Shown: one piece after another, positions 26,490-39,000 of the stretch
Numbering within the stretch: position 1 is the stretch's first letter
How the letters are laid out: each line of letters starts with the position of its first letter
Source of the DNA: Taeniopygia guttata
Taxonomy: Eukaryota > Chordata > Aves > Passeriformes > Estrildidae
Length of the DNA stretch: 64,000 nucleotides
Direction of reading: 5' to 3'
Assembly: GCF_048771995.1 (NCBI RefSeq)
Contig: NC_133032.1
Span: 23,461,501 to 23,525,500 of the forward strand
The notes under the pieces: generated by a model
Told to the model about the DNA's origin: nothing
The model's database searches: none
Seen by the model: the letters and a program-made list of their open reading frames with translations, nothing else
Program-made: the position numbers and the translations under genes

Positions 26490-26970
26490 AGTCAAACTGA
26501 ATGACTCATGCCAAATCTTTTTATCTTGTCTCTGCGACTGTCAGCGTAGCAGAACTCCAATATGACTATACTTATTGGAAGGATTATTTTTAAGTACCAA
26601 GCATATATTTATATGTGCGTCGATACTTCATAATTTTCAGCTGAATTGATCTACTGGAGCAGAATTGCCCCTCTTTATAATAATCTCCAACATGTTAACT
26701 CATTCATCTGGGTAAGCCAACAAGTTCAAGTGAGGCCTCCAATATGTTAATTATTCATGCATGAATCTTTTATTTCATCTAGCCTCATCCACCCCAGACT
26801 GCCTTTTCTAGGAAAGCTCTCTGTTGAGAAGAAAGCAACAAATACTGTATGGTGATTTGACGGGGGAAAAAAAATCATCTCCATATTCCAAATTATAAAT
26901 TGTCTAGTCTCAGCCTTTTTTCTCTACTGCCATCTATTGTGCAGCAAAAAATGCATAGTTCAGTGGCATA
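26490..26970. promoter_or_regulatory. Strong candidate conserved non-coding element with POU/homeodomain palindrome
   Basis: The block is complex, AT-rich and free of long open frames. It contains a perfect 14-bp palindrome ATTCATGCATGAAT at 26753-26766, preceded directly by TTAATT. This TAATTATTCATGCA context resembles POU and homeodomain composite sites. A degenerate direct repeat links 26685-26707 and 26737-26758 (CTCCAAYATGTTAA followed by ATTCAT). Isolated CpGs (near 26536, 26545, 26618 and 26621) are retained in AT-rich DNA. These features fit a deeply conserved developmental enhancer; which gene it serves cannot be told. Confidence 0.5.
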
Positions 26971-28845
26971 AAATCCTGAGTTCTGGTTTAAATGAGAAGG
27001 TTTGGTGATGGATTCTGGGTGCTTGCAATTCCTTTTGCTTCATAAGAGAAACTATTAAGTTAATAAGGAGAAGTAAAACTGACCAGGAGGCAATAATTAG
27101 GAGGCTTTAGGAGCACCTAAGAATATAGATAGGATCTGGAGTTAGAAAGTACAAAATGGGCTGCCGGGCCTTTTCTTGTAAAAAATCCCCATAAAGGGGA
27201 AGCAGGCCCTGGCTCCCTGGACAGTTGGCACCCTGTCCCAGCACGGGGCCAGCCCATGCATGGCCTTGGGCAGAGTAGACACAGGCTCCTCTTCAGGGCT
27301 TGTCCCCACCCCAGGGGAGCCAGGCAGGGGCCCCTTATCTGTGTTTCTGCTCCCCCTATCCCCTGTGCAGCTGCAGCCCCTCCAAAGGGCAACTGCTGTC
27401 AGTACCTGTGCAACAGCAGGAGGTGACCAGAATGGAAATGGAGGTTTTCTCCTCTGCTCCTTCCCTCTTAGGGGCTGCCTCCTCTCCCCAGAGTGTTACT
27501 GCATTTCTGCAGAATGGGTTGTGCCACCCGTGCAGAGAGCTAAACAACATTCTTGCTGCCTGTAGTAACTGGGCAAAAATGCCTTCAGAAAGGTGTGTGC
27601 TATAGGGCCAAGCTGTTTTCCTTGTAGGATTGGTTCAGGTGTATCACAGGTGTTTTGTCTCTTGCTCATGCTGATTTTACACTAACCCTTCTCACTGGGT
27701 TAGTCCTGGTTTACCCAGTGGGATCGAGAACTCACGGTCAAAGCCGATCTCAGAGAGCCTGGGTTTTCAAAAATGGCATCTGGCTTCAAAACTAGGACCA
27801 TATGAGTTTCCCTCAGGATTTTACTCCCAGCCCTGATGGCCAAAGACTGAGACCCATCATGGCAGAATGCAGCAGGCAGCCCTCTCCCTCTCTCCTTGCT
27901 CTGCTGATGGACATTGTGCATGTGGCCTCCAGTGCTGCGGGTTACTGGTGACCCCTGGTTCTTAGGGATGCCTTGTCCAAGTAGGCAAAGACAGACCTCT
28001 CAGTGACAGGAGGATTAGTGCTACTGGAATCTCAGGGCGAGCCCCTCACTGCAGCATGAGGAATGCACGGCAGATGCACCAGCTACTGCCTGTCCCGCTG
28101 TAGACGCAAGGTCACTTCCCAGCTACTGATTTGAATAAACCTGTATGGCATCAAAACCAGTAAATCCACAAAGTAGAGAGAATTCAGCAGCAAAATCAAG
28201 TGCAGTATCACTTGATAGATCAATAGCATTGATCTATGCTTAAAAAGATAAAATCCTAAAGATTATGATCAGAATATATTCATGTGAAAATATTGGTTAA
28301 AATAATGAAAATTAGGATCAAGTAATGGCAAGTATATGAAAATTAACAACCATCCTAAATACAACTTGCATGAAAGCTGAAAGCCAGTTATTGGTGGCAT
28401 ACATATGACAGAGTATTAAATTAGTTTTGAACATGTGAATGGTGTAATGCACTGCGGCCCCAGGGCAGAAAGGAATACAGCCACCACGGCAAGTATTGTT
28501 TCCTCCACCAAGGGCCGTGGCAATATCTGTTTTACAACTTCACAAATACTAAAAAGTCATCCATCTATATCTAAACCAAAATGACATTACATATTTTCTC
28601 AGATTTATTAGTAAACTACTAAGTAGTAACATTAAGCTTTTAGAAAAAGATTAATGACACTGGAACAGTAACCTGTCATCTTAATTTAAGGGAAAGTCGC
28701 TGAGAATGCTCACTCTTTGTGAGGGAACATGTAAAATCCTTTGCCTAATGGATGTGGAAATGGTATTAGATCCCTCTCGCATCAGGACATTAAGAGCATG
28801 TTATTGGTTCTTTATTTGTTTGTTTTTAAGTTTGGAGCTGGTTTT
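26971..28845. other. Non-coding stretch, no gene recognised
   Basis: A G+C-moderate part (27130-27960) has overlapping spurious frames on both strands. An AT-rich part (28140-28740) has no open frame of 60 codons or more and could hold further regulatory sequence. No transposon is recognised. Confidence 0.5.
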
Positions 28846-28847
28846 GT

Positions 28848-29075
28848 TTGGGGTTCGTTCGCCACTGTAGCCGCTCCCCCAACCCCTCCAGGGCCCGGTG
28901 GGAGCCCCTTCCCGCTGCCGTCCGTGCCCGCTGCCCTCCCCCGCCAGCCCAGGGGCCCTGTGTCCCCCCGTGCCCACCGCTCCAGGGCCAGCGCCGAGGG
29001 GCACGGGCACCTGCCGCTGTCCCTCCGCTCAGCCTGCCAGCGCTCTTCCGAGGCTTGGACCTTCGTGTTTGGGCT
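28848..29075. promoter_or_regulatory. CpG-island-like, pyrimidine-rich patch
   Basis: By eye there are about 18-20 CpGs in roughly 220 bases, with the plus strand rich in CCC and CCG runs. The flanks are AT-rich. Such a patch could be an orphan CpG island, the promoter or first exon of an unrecognised transcript, or a G+C-rich insertion. Open frames cross it on both strands (28741-29094 plus, 28826-29098 minus), as expected when stop codons are rare, and neither shows a known domain. Confidence 0.45.
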
Positions 29076-29297
29076 TCAGGCTGCTTTCCTGTAATCAAAG
29101 GCTATTTTAGTGGTGCTGGGAGAACCCAAACCTTTCAGAGACGTTAAAAGCAGAGATGGGAACAAATGCCTGTATTTGCTGATGTGTAACAAACATGATT
29201 TTTTCCTCTTAGGCAGGGAGGAGCAATATCAACACATATTTTTGTCTTCATTTGCTTCTCTCAAGTATCATATATGGCAGCAACTTCAGTCTAGGAG

Positions 29298-29600
29298 CAG
29301 ACAATGATCTCTTCTCTCTTGTGACCAGTGATGGGACAAAAGGGAATATCCTGAAGTTGTGTCAGGGGAAGTTTAGGTTGGATATTAGAAAAAGGTTCTT
29401 CACCCAGAGGGTGCCTGGGCACTGGAACGGGCTCCCCAGGGAAGTGATCCCAGCACCAAGCCTGACAGAGTTCAGGAAGAGTTTGGACAGTGCTCTCATG
29501 CACATGGTGTGACTCCTGGGGAAGGTGCTCTGCAGGACCAGAAGTTGGAGTGATGATCCTTGAGGGTTGCTTCTAACTCAGCTTATTCTGTGATTCTGTA
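29298..29600 (+). mobile_element. CR1 LINE, 5'-truncated copy with ORF2 C-terminal relic
   Basis: The sequence follows avian CR1 3' ends closely from an ATGATCTCTTCTCTC block through TTTAGGTTGGATATTAGAAA, GTTCTTCACCCAGAGGGT, CTCCCCAGGGAAGTGATC and CAAGCCTGACAGAGTTCA. It ends in the CR1 terminal repeat ATTCTGTGATTCTG near 29586-29599. Up to the stop at 29512 the plus frame still reads as the conserved C-terminus of CR1 ORF2, with FRLDIRK, HWNGLPREV and PSLTEF motifs and no internal stop. It lacks the endonuclease and reverse transcriptase, so it cannot be active. The subfamily resembles those common in songbirds. Confidence 0.92.
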
Positions 29601-31999
29601 AAAAGTGGTCCTGGTTCCTGCTGTCTGGAATAGTGCTGCCCAACAGCACCCCACAAACCCACTTTTCATAGGCAGCTCATGGTTTGCCAAAGTCAACAGA
29701 TCTTCACAACAGGTGGGTTGTCCTGCATCTGTGATGGCAAACCTGTCAGGCTCTGCTCAGTGTTTGTAAATGTTGGAGACAGGGTATCTGTGAACTTTTC
29801 TGTGCTGGAATTGTTCCACAAAGCCACCTAGGAGCCCCAGAATTGTAGTGCCTGACTGTGTGCTGCCCCGCGTGGAGCTGTGGGGCAAAGACCACCAGGC
29901 TCAGTTTCAACTGGTTGTTGCCAGCTGAAATGTGTGTTGGCTTGAAAAATGGTAAATTTGAACTGTAGCCTAAAATTAATTTACATTTACATTGGAATCA
30001 AAATGCTGCTATGCTACTGTTGGGACCTGGTGACACTGTTGCTTACTATACCTTAGTGTAAATGAAATGGAAGATGCCAAACTATAACAAACTAAACCTT
30101 ATAAAAGCCTTTGAGTCCATTTGAACACAGAGGCAGGCTAAACAATATTGTCTATATCAAGGCTGGACAAAAATTCCTGATTGCTTCCCAGACAAGCAGT
30201 CCTCAATATGTGCCAGTGAAACCACATGTGCCCAGACAGCACATTTGGCACAAAACTCCAAGCCCACTTGTACCTGCAATTATTGTCCTAAAATCTCTTA
30301 GAAAACCACATAAGGGGAGAGAGCACACAAAAATCTTGCTAATGATTCAACAATAAAATATAATATAGGTACTGAATCAGTATTGCATTCTGGTCCAAAG
30401 CTCATTTGGGTCAAAGCATAATTCCAAAGGAATGGGATACAGATTGGATCAGCCCTTAATGAGGTGTCACAAAAGAAGTGTCAGTAAAATATACAGGCCA
30501 GGATATATTTTATGGGGAAGATAGTCTGAAGTCAACATTACAATTTACTAATTCAGTAGAACAGCTGGAAAAATAAATTTGTTTAGCTAGAATAGCACAT
30601 CTATTTATTGAGCCTCCTTCTGAAGCTGTGCACATATCAACAGTAGGATTGGTCTCTAAAACACGGGGGAGGAGAGGAGGGGGATGGTGGTGAATTCAAA
30701 TTGATGCACTACTTATTCCACACTAGTAATTCAATTAATGATTTTATAGACCCTACGCTGTCGCACATTTTCAGTCATTCTCAGGCAAATGAGATGGGGA
30801 ATCAAACAATTAGCTGGGGCTGGCAACACAGCGGGTTCAGCCTGAGCAAAGCATCGCACAAAAGCCACCCTTCTCTCTTCCTGCTGGAGTGTGGGGCAAC
30901 AGGGAGCTTGCCTTTGGCTTTTGGAGAGGAGACTGGGTAGCTGCTTTCACACTCTGGTTATCAGAAACTTTTGTCTGTTATTCTCACTAACAGCAGTGGA
31001 CTGGTCAGCACCAATGCAAAACACTTCCATCTCGTTACTCGTATCCATAACCTTTTTGGCAGCAGAAAAACCCTAACTGAGGTTTTCCATACTCGATCTT
31101 TGCTGAGGGCTGATGACATAAGGAAATAGTTGAGTGTGATTTCTGAGTTATGACCAAACTTTTGGTCAAAGCTACAGCAAAGCCAGTGCTTGAAATTTGA
31201 GATTAATGTAAACTTAATGCAGGAAATTGTTTTGGTACCTGCCTAATTTTAAGCAGTGAAATTGTCCTCCTGCATTCACCTGAATTACTGAAGTGTTTGA
31301 AGATAAACTTTTGCTGACATCATGGCCTGAGACCCCCTGGTCCATGCTACTCTTAGACCTGGATGAAGGTGAGGCAAACAAAGTGAGGGTCACAATAAGT
31401 CATGGTTTAACTATCTAATTTTGCTTGGGTACTTCATAGCACTCATTTGTTGTTCTGCATCAGCAGATCTGCCATCAAGAAGTTACTTTGGTATGCAGGC
31501 GTGCATGTATGTTGCAGACCCCAGTCATCATCGTGTCCCCAGTCCTGCCTGGGTTGGCTGGCTGGGTGGTGTGGGTGCCCAACAAGCCCATGCCCTGGCA
31601 CAGTCTGGGGTAACAGCCATTCTGGATAAGCAGCAGGCACGCAGCATCGAGGCATTCAATCTTTTTTTCTCAACATTCATCCTATTAGTCATTGTTTTGT
31701 TTGCAAATGAACTTCTCTCTGAAGACTTCAAACTGCAGTTTTGCTAAGACATCTGACAACTGCCATCCTTGATCTCAAGGATGCTCTGTGCCCCTGTGTC
31801 AGGAACCAGGCAGGAATGCCAGCTGGACACGCTGCCAGTGCTGCCTGTGCTGGGTCAGAGTTGCAGAGAGAGTTGCACCCTGTGCCTTGGTGCATGTAGG
31901 GCATGGCCGCAGTGCTAATGCCTGCTGCTAAAGCACACTCAATTATTTTCTTCCTATGCAGCAAAACTACCTTTTTTTCAAGAGGCCAGTGGAGGTCTC
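29601..31999. other. Non-coding stretch, no gene recognised
   Basis: Mostly AT-moderate DNA with scattered frames under 110 codons and no recognisable product. No RNA gene or repeat family is identified downstream of the CR1 copy. Confidence 0.55.
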
Positions 32000-33000
32000 T
32001 ATATTTTATTCACATAATCCAGACCTTCAGTGTCAGTGCCTGAAACGAATTACTGTTTATATTAGAAACTTAGTTTAATAAATTAAGTCTGGTCTATGAC
32101 CTGTCAAAGTTCCTATAGTCTGCAATTCATATAGAACAGATGCCTTTTCCATGACTCTTAACTAGAAGTGGCCAACTTGATTGCTTCCTTTTTGCCATTA
32201 CTACATTCTGTAGGTTTAGTTATCTACTGCCTACAGAGAATTCAAAACAATTTAAAAGGGCATCTGGTATAAAGCACTCTCTGGGAAAAAAAAAACCCAA
32301 ACCTTTCCATATACAATAACTTTCTGTTTAGGTAAGAGAATTATTCAATAATTGGCACTTGTTTGACTAGACCATTCAGAATCAGTTTGGTTTGGGTTTT
32401 TCAATTGTAGGTAGAATTACAGGACTTTTTTTCTTTCCAAATAAGCAGGTTTATAAGTTCTAATTTCCAACATATTTGTGGCACTGCTATGATTAAGACC
32501 TAACAACTAATTTTTGTACAAGTAACAAACACATATTTCAAAAGTGCCATAAATAATTCAGTGATATTTTTTTGGCCCAGATTGTTTATAAATTATAAAT
32601 TTTCATTTACTCTGTCCTAGTTTTATATAATACTGATAAAAACGAATAGCTAAAAGCAATGGTTTAATTGAAGTACAGAAAACAAGGGTAGGATGGTCAG
32701 AGCAGACCTCTCAGACTTGTGTTCCACTTTCTCAGTCACCATCATTTAAAAGACTGGACCTGCTAATATGGGCTGTTAGAAGTCCTCACTTCCAATATTT
32801 ATGTTTTGTGAAGCACTCTTAATGCACAAACAGTTGTCACATGAAAAGTTAATAATGAAGCACATCTATGAGGATGAAAAGAGAGCGGGGCTGATGCTCA
32901 TTGCATCAGGAGTTGCACGTCCAGGCATTTCCAGGTAATATTTTTTTCCGTGTTGCACATTAAAATGATTCGTCGCAGGACCTCAAGCCTGCAGCAGCGC
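32000..33000. promoter_or_regulatory. AT-rich candidate regulatory block
   Basis: About 1 kb of AT-rich complex DNA has no open frame of 60 codons or more. In its last part (about 32770-32990) it contains a perfect inverted repeat with 7-bp arms at 32891-32909 (CTGATGC/GCATCAG) and a few retained CpGs (near 32920, 32949 and 32971). A developmental enhancer is plausible for the 3' part; the 5' part may be plain AT-rich background. Confidence 0.28.
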
Positions 33001-36000
33001 AGAGAGAGGCTGCAGGAGTGGGACAAGTCCCTACAAGGACCACAGGGAACAGCTGCCTGATGAAATTTTCATCATGCTCCCTGCTAACATGTTAAGCTTT
33101 CGGGATGGGCTATAGCCACGTCGTGGCTGGAAGTGAGAAACATTTTTCCGTGTTCCTGTGTCTGTCACAGCCTGTGAGTCGAAACAGCCACAGAACAGCC
33201 TGAGCTGGGGCCACTGCAGCTGTAGTATGGTGCCCATTTTGTAATGGCTGACAGGGGGGTTGTGCAGAACCTCTGCACCCCTCATCCCAACATTTTTGAC
33301 CTTTACTCCTCTGCTGTCCAAAACATACTTCTCCAGGAAGGTTTAGCTCCTTTACAAATTTGTGTCCCAGCACAGGGCTGTGGCCCATAAGTTTCCCATC
33401 TACATCCAGAGGATATTTAATGAAAGTGGCTATGGTTAGTGCTTTCTTTGGTGATGATTTTCACAGTTCATGCTAGCTGTGTCATGCCACTGAACACAGA
33501 TTGTGCTCTTCTGGGAAGTTCTTTGCTTTGGTGCTCTCCTCTTTGAGCAGAAAACCAGAGTAAGACCAGAGGAAAAGAGAAATCTAAGCTGGATGGACCA
33601 TCAGTCTGTCTGGTTTCGCAGCCTGCTCCCACCCATGGCAAAAGCCACTTGAGTTAGAGGATAGTGAAGGAAATTTTGTAATGTCAAGTTTGAAAGAAAA
33701 GTTAGTGAACTTCTGCAAACAAGCAGCTTTCTCATATCCTGAGTTGTGAGAGGTCCCTACCTGCAGCAATGTGCTCTGCCTGTCCCAATGGGGAGTGAAC
33801 ACTGTCTGTCCTGACTTGCTGTTTCCTTAGAAATCCTCTTTGGGTTTTTTTACTGTTAATGTTAGTACTAGTAAATAAATGTGGTAGTGGTGCAAATTGC
33901 CAGGAAAGCTGACACGAGGAGGAACATGTTGACACCCCCGCACTGCAATAGCTGTGTCAGCCAGTGAGCAACACCAACCTGCAAGACCCAAGGTTTCTGT
34001 TTGTGATATAGGGATGCTGCTCCATCCCACTGCAGCTGTGTGAGTTTACACAGCCAAGAACCAGGCCCAGAAGCCTTAAAAAGCCCAACTGGTTACCCAG
34101 TGCAGGCAGAGAGAGGGGAATGCACCGATAGTGGGTGAGAGGGGAGCAGGGGCTGCCAGGCTTGTGCAGGGAGCTGTGCTTCATATCAAGGGATAACCAG
34201 GCCCAGGGCAGCCCACCCTGCTCAGGGCTGGGGCACACGGGCTGTGGTGGCAGCTCTGCCTGCTCCCACAGCTCCAGCTGCCACTGTCACCTCGCAGAGC
34301 TGGGCTGGAGTCAGGCGCTCAAGAACTCTTTATCCCGCCCGCTTCCATAACTGATCAGGACAACACGGGTGATAGTATTACTCATTAGGTGTAAAGGTTG
34401 TTTCCTCTCTGCAAAACAGAACTGCACAAGGACACTTATATATATATCTCCCTGTTTATAGTGAGTATGCATATAAATTATGTGTACATGTGTAAGTAAT
34501 ATGTAGAAGCATATTTCTGTTTGTGTGGGAGAGAAACATCTATTACTGTATTTGTGTAGACCCACACTCTAATGCAAATACTTTTATTGGACATTCAAAG
34601 ACAAAACAAATAGCAAGTAGAAATCAGGATTGGAAAAACAGAATGTAAAAGGCAGAGCTGAGAACATGCTCTCTGCAGAACTACAGGGCTGGTGTGTGGT
34701 TTGCTTTCCTACAGGAGCATGAACAACACTGGAGACAGGGAACACTGGGAAAGCGTCGTCAACTCACCTGTTTCAGTGCAGCACCTACTTCCTGTAAAAT
34801 AGATGCCTGCAGAACTCATCCCATTGTAGTTGCTGGCAAAATTCCTGTTGGCTTGGGTGTTTTGCATTGTATAGTCATCTTAGGTTTCACATAAAAAAGG
34901 ATTTGGTACTAAACAGGTCTTCTAAGTGTGTAATTGTAGGGGTTGATGGTCTGTGCCATGCATGTGTTTGGGCACAGGTTCAAGCACCTTGCTGAACAGG
35001 GCTCAGAGTTGCTAACTTGACTGAGATGCTTTTTCAATGAAAGGCTTCTCCGTTTATATAACTGATTTTTTTTATTACCTGTCAGGCCAAAACAGGCAAG
35101 GATCAGCTCAACGTGTTACTTCCAAAAGTACTTATGCTCTTCTCTTAGGCTTCCTTTGTGATTTTTAACTTAAGTCTATTCATAAATCCTATGTAATTTC
35201 CTGCTGTGTCTTTCTTGTCATTTTTAAATTCATTTATTAATCTCAAATTGTTGGGAAGTTGGTCTTCGTTTTCCTTGGTGTGCTTGTCCTTTTCCTGCTG
35301 TAGAAATGACATGACTCCAATCTGCTGGCTATGCCCTTCTCCTTCGCTTATTCTGTTCTGAAACTTTCTTCATGTTTTTTGTTTTTTTGGGTTTTTTTTT
35401 TTTGGTTTTTTTTTTTTAATGGCTTGTCTTTTTTTTTTGACTTCTACCCTTTATTTTACTGTCTCTCCTCCCCACAATGCTCTAATTATCTTGAGTTTCC
35501 ACAGCCATTTTACAAGCCACTAGCCAGGGCAATTTCAATGTATTTGTGCTTGCCAAAGTATTCTTGGATGGTCCCTGCAATGGAATTATACTGTACTAAA
35601 CCTAAATTTGGCCCACTACTGCTGCTCTGATTATAGTCCTGCCTGGTCTGCATTGAAAAACCCCAGCACATTTAAGGAGACAGGTTTCCTATCATCTTAA
35701 GAGGCAGCTGTCATTCTCCCACATTTCTTCTTTGTCTAATTAGTTTAGAGAAAATGTGTCTGTCAAAGCCACTCTTGATGGTGATCTTTGTGCTCCTTTT
35801 CTTAAGCTGAAATGCCATTGTCCCACAAACCATCAAGGGCTTACTGTGAGAAACTCCATTATACAGCAATATGAAATGAAACATTTTTTTCAGCCAAATC
35901 CACATGTGCCTGGTCCACAGACCACTGGAATTAGAGGGACTCTTTCCACTGACTTCAGGGCTTTAGATTCTGCTCTATTTCTATTTGCCCTAAAAAGTGT

Positions 36001-39000
36001 AAGCTTTTGGCTAACACGTCATGGCATTGTCCTCCCAGACATAGCTTTACCTCTCATGCTTTTCACTCCCAATAAAAAGATTTCTGCACTCACCCTGGAT
36101 GACCTTCCCAGAGCTGTTTTTCCCCCCATTGCAGAACTTCTGTTTTTTCAGCTGTTTCACCCCAGCTGGAATCACACACACAGGGGACTCAGAGAATTTT
36201 ACAATGATTCTAAGCTCCCATAGTTCATGTCTATATCCATATGGATGCTGTGTGACGCAGGACTGCACATCCCTTTCAGTGAGCACATGGAAAACCCAGG
36301 ATCTGATGGAGGCAGGATTCAGGGCCATTCTTGTGGACACTTCTGGAGTGGGCAAGCAGTGGGATGGCTCAAAATTGCCCACACTAGTCAAGACAGGCCA
36401 CACTGTGCTGCACAGCAGGAGGGGCTGTCAGCCAACAGCTGGTGGCTCCAAACCCTACTCAGCTTCCTGCTCAAGGCCATGTCTTAACAGCACTGATCTG
36501 CTTTTATTTTAAGTCATTTTTATTTCATGAAGAAAAAGAAATATCCCAGAATGCACTGGGCAATAGAAATAAGCATCTTCATTTTCATTTTATTTTTATA
36601 TTCTGTCACTGTTATTTCACTTCGTCTTCCTCTCAGCCTTACTGCATGTACCAACAAGCTCAGCATCATGATTTGTGGCATTCTATGTGTCCCTTGAGGT
36701 TTTTCCATTTGCAGAGTGTGGTATGAGAGCCAAATTTCATGTAAGGCAAGGTTAAGCCAGTGATACCTGCTGAGTTGCTGATACCCAACTCTGGTTTAGT
36801 TTGAGCATCTCCCTAAATACCTGAGTCCTATCTGATAGCATTTGGCAACGAGCTGCTGGATTCATGATTTTTTTTTCAGTCTTGAAGCTGACTTTCTCCC
36901 CTTGATTTCTCAGCCACTGTCCTCCCGCTCTCCTGCAAGGACAGTGAGCAGTTGCTGTACACTGTGCATGGCTGGTGTCTGTGCTCCGTTTTTTTTGCTT
37001 GTTCCCAGCTTCCCTGATGATGTGTCCAAGGGCTAAAGCTGTAGGGAGCCCCTGGCCCCTCTCTAGTCCTGTGGAGCTGGGAGGGGCAGACCTCTCAGCG
37101 CCTCTCAATGATTTCCCACCTGCCATAAGCTTTTTCAGGCATTGTCTTGGCAATCAATGGCACTTCAGTGTTTTGTAAAAAGATTCTTCGTCCCTGTCCC
37201 TTGATGGTGTTGAGAGTCCCTTCTTACTTGCTTCAAGGTCTCCAGCATCGGCAGAGCGGTGGTGTCTGCAGATCACAGGTGGCTCAGGTCCTTGGGTCCT
37301 TTTCTTTCTCCTTGGAAGCCTTGAAAGTTTTTCCCAGACGGGAGGTGAAGAGTCTGTTAATTTCACACTTCAAAATAATCTTTGCCCTCTATTTTTCGTT
37401 CTTAAATACGATTGTGTTATCCAAGGAGATGTTTTAGGGACCCAGGAATAATGTGGGGCTTCTCCAGCTTTCTCATCCAGTGCTCCCACAATGCTTTTAT
37501 TTCCATTGTCTTGAAGCATTTCTTGCCATTCACAAAAGCCAACCAGAATGCCCTGCAGGCTGCTATCCCTCTGGCTCCATGTTTGGAGGCAACTAGCCAG
37601 ACAAGCTGGTGGTAAATATCTAAATCTTGGCAATGCTACAATAAATTACTTTCCCCTGTGCTGCGGAAGGTAGGGGGCACAAAGCACCTTGGCATGTTTC
37701 TGGCAGCCTGCATTGCTGAACTGTGGGAAACTGAGGAAGGAGGAGGCAGCCTCTGCTCCTGCCCACTGGGCATTGGTGCCCCAATTGAGGAGCCAAGTGC
37801 TGGGCATGAGCCTAGCAAAGCATGACACCCCCCCACCAGCTGGTGTCTTCTCTTTCCATCCCAACCATTTAAACCAAAGAGGTAGAGAGAAATGTGTGGG
37901 ATTTGCCTGCTGTCCTTGCGATTGGTCCTTCCTGCAGCCTGATGCCGTCAGTGCAGCCCATTGCCTGAGCACAGCTCTGTGCCGCTGGCCCAGTGCCACC
38001 CCCACACCATGATGATCCTCTGGCACGTCTGTCCTTGGGTGCAGCAAGCACCAGGTTTTACTCAGAGACTGGTGATATGAAGAAATGGAAGCAAATAAGC
38101 ACTTGTAACTTACCAGATATGGTCACATTTCTAGTCAGATTTTCTCCTACAGCTTTGATTCTATTTCAGCCAAAGTTCTTGCCCTCAGCTCATCTCATAC
38201 TGCAGGACTTATGCACAGTGGCTGGGAAAAAACATAAACATCTTGAGTTCCAGCACATTTTTAATGGAGCAAATTTTTCAGATTTTCCGGAGTGGAGCTC
38301 AAAATATTTTAAAATTTGAATTTTTATGCAGAAGGATCTAAGAAGTGCTGTGGTGAAGCACTCATGTGTGAACAAGAGAGAAGGACAAAATAATGGGCTG
38401 AGCTTGGCTGGGAAATAATGAGCCTGGGAAAGTGCTGGGGTAAGTGATATGTTCATGCTACTGCCATGCCACCTGGGGAACATCTAAGCACACCTTTTGG
38501 CTGACACTACTGTCATCTACTCTTCCTACTAGAGAAGAAACTCTGTGTGTATCTGATACCAAATATGGCCCTTCGCTTCTGTGCTGTGAGGCCAGGCAGC
38601 TCATGGAGTGCCAGGCTGCTCTGTGCAGCCAGACCACTCAGACCCCACCCTCCCTGAGCTGCGTTCATGGGAAGACTGAGGGGTCTCCTGCATTCCCTTC
38701 CCCTCATCCCGGATCCCCAGCAGGAGCTCCGAGCACACTGCCCAGCACTGGTGGGGCGCAGTGCGGGTGTTCAGGGAGGGGGCTCGGAGCAGCCTTGGGA
38801 AACAACAGGATGTTTTAATCTTTTCCTGCAAAGCTTTGCGCAGGAACAGGTGTTATGTTTGGCTGCAGAGAGGCGTCCTGTCCTAAAGAGCTGGTTTCCT
38901 TCTTGCCTGAGGGGGAAGGAATGATATCAACCAGATTTGTTGAATACTAGCAGTTTTATATGTCGTCGTTGGGATTGTAAACACTTTGGGTTATCAGCCC

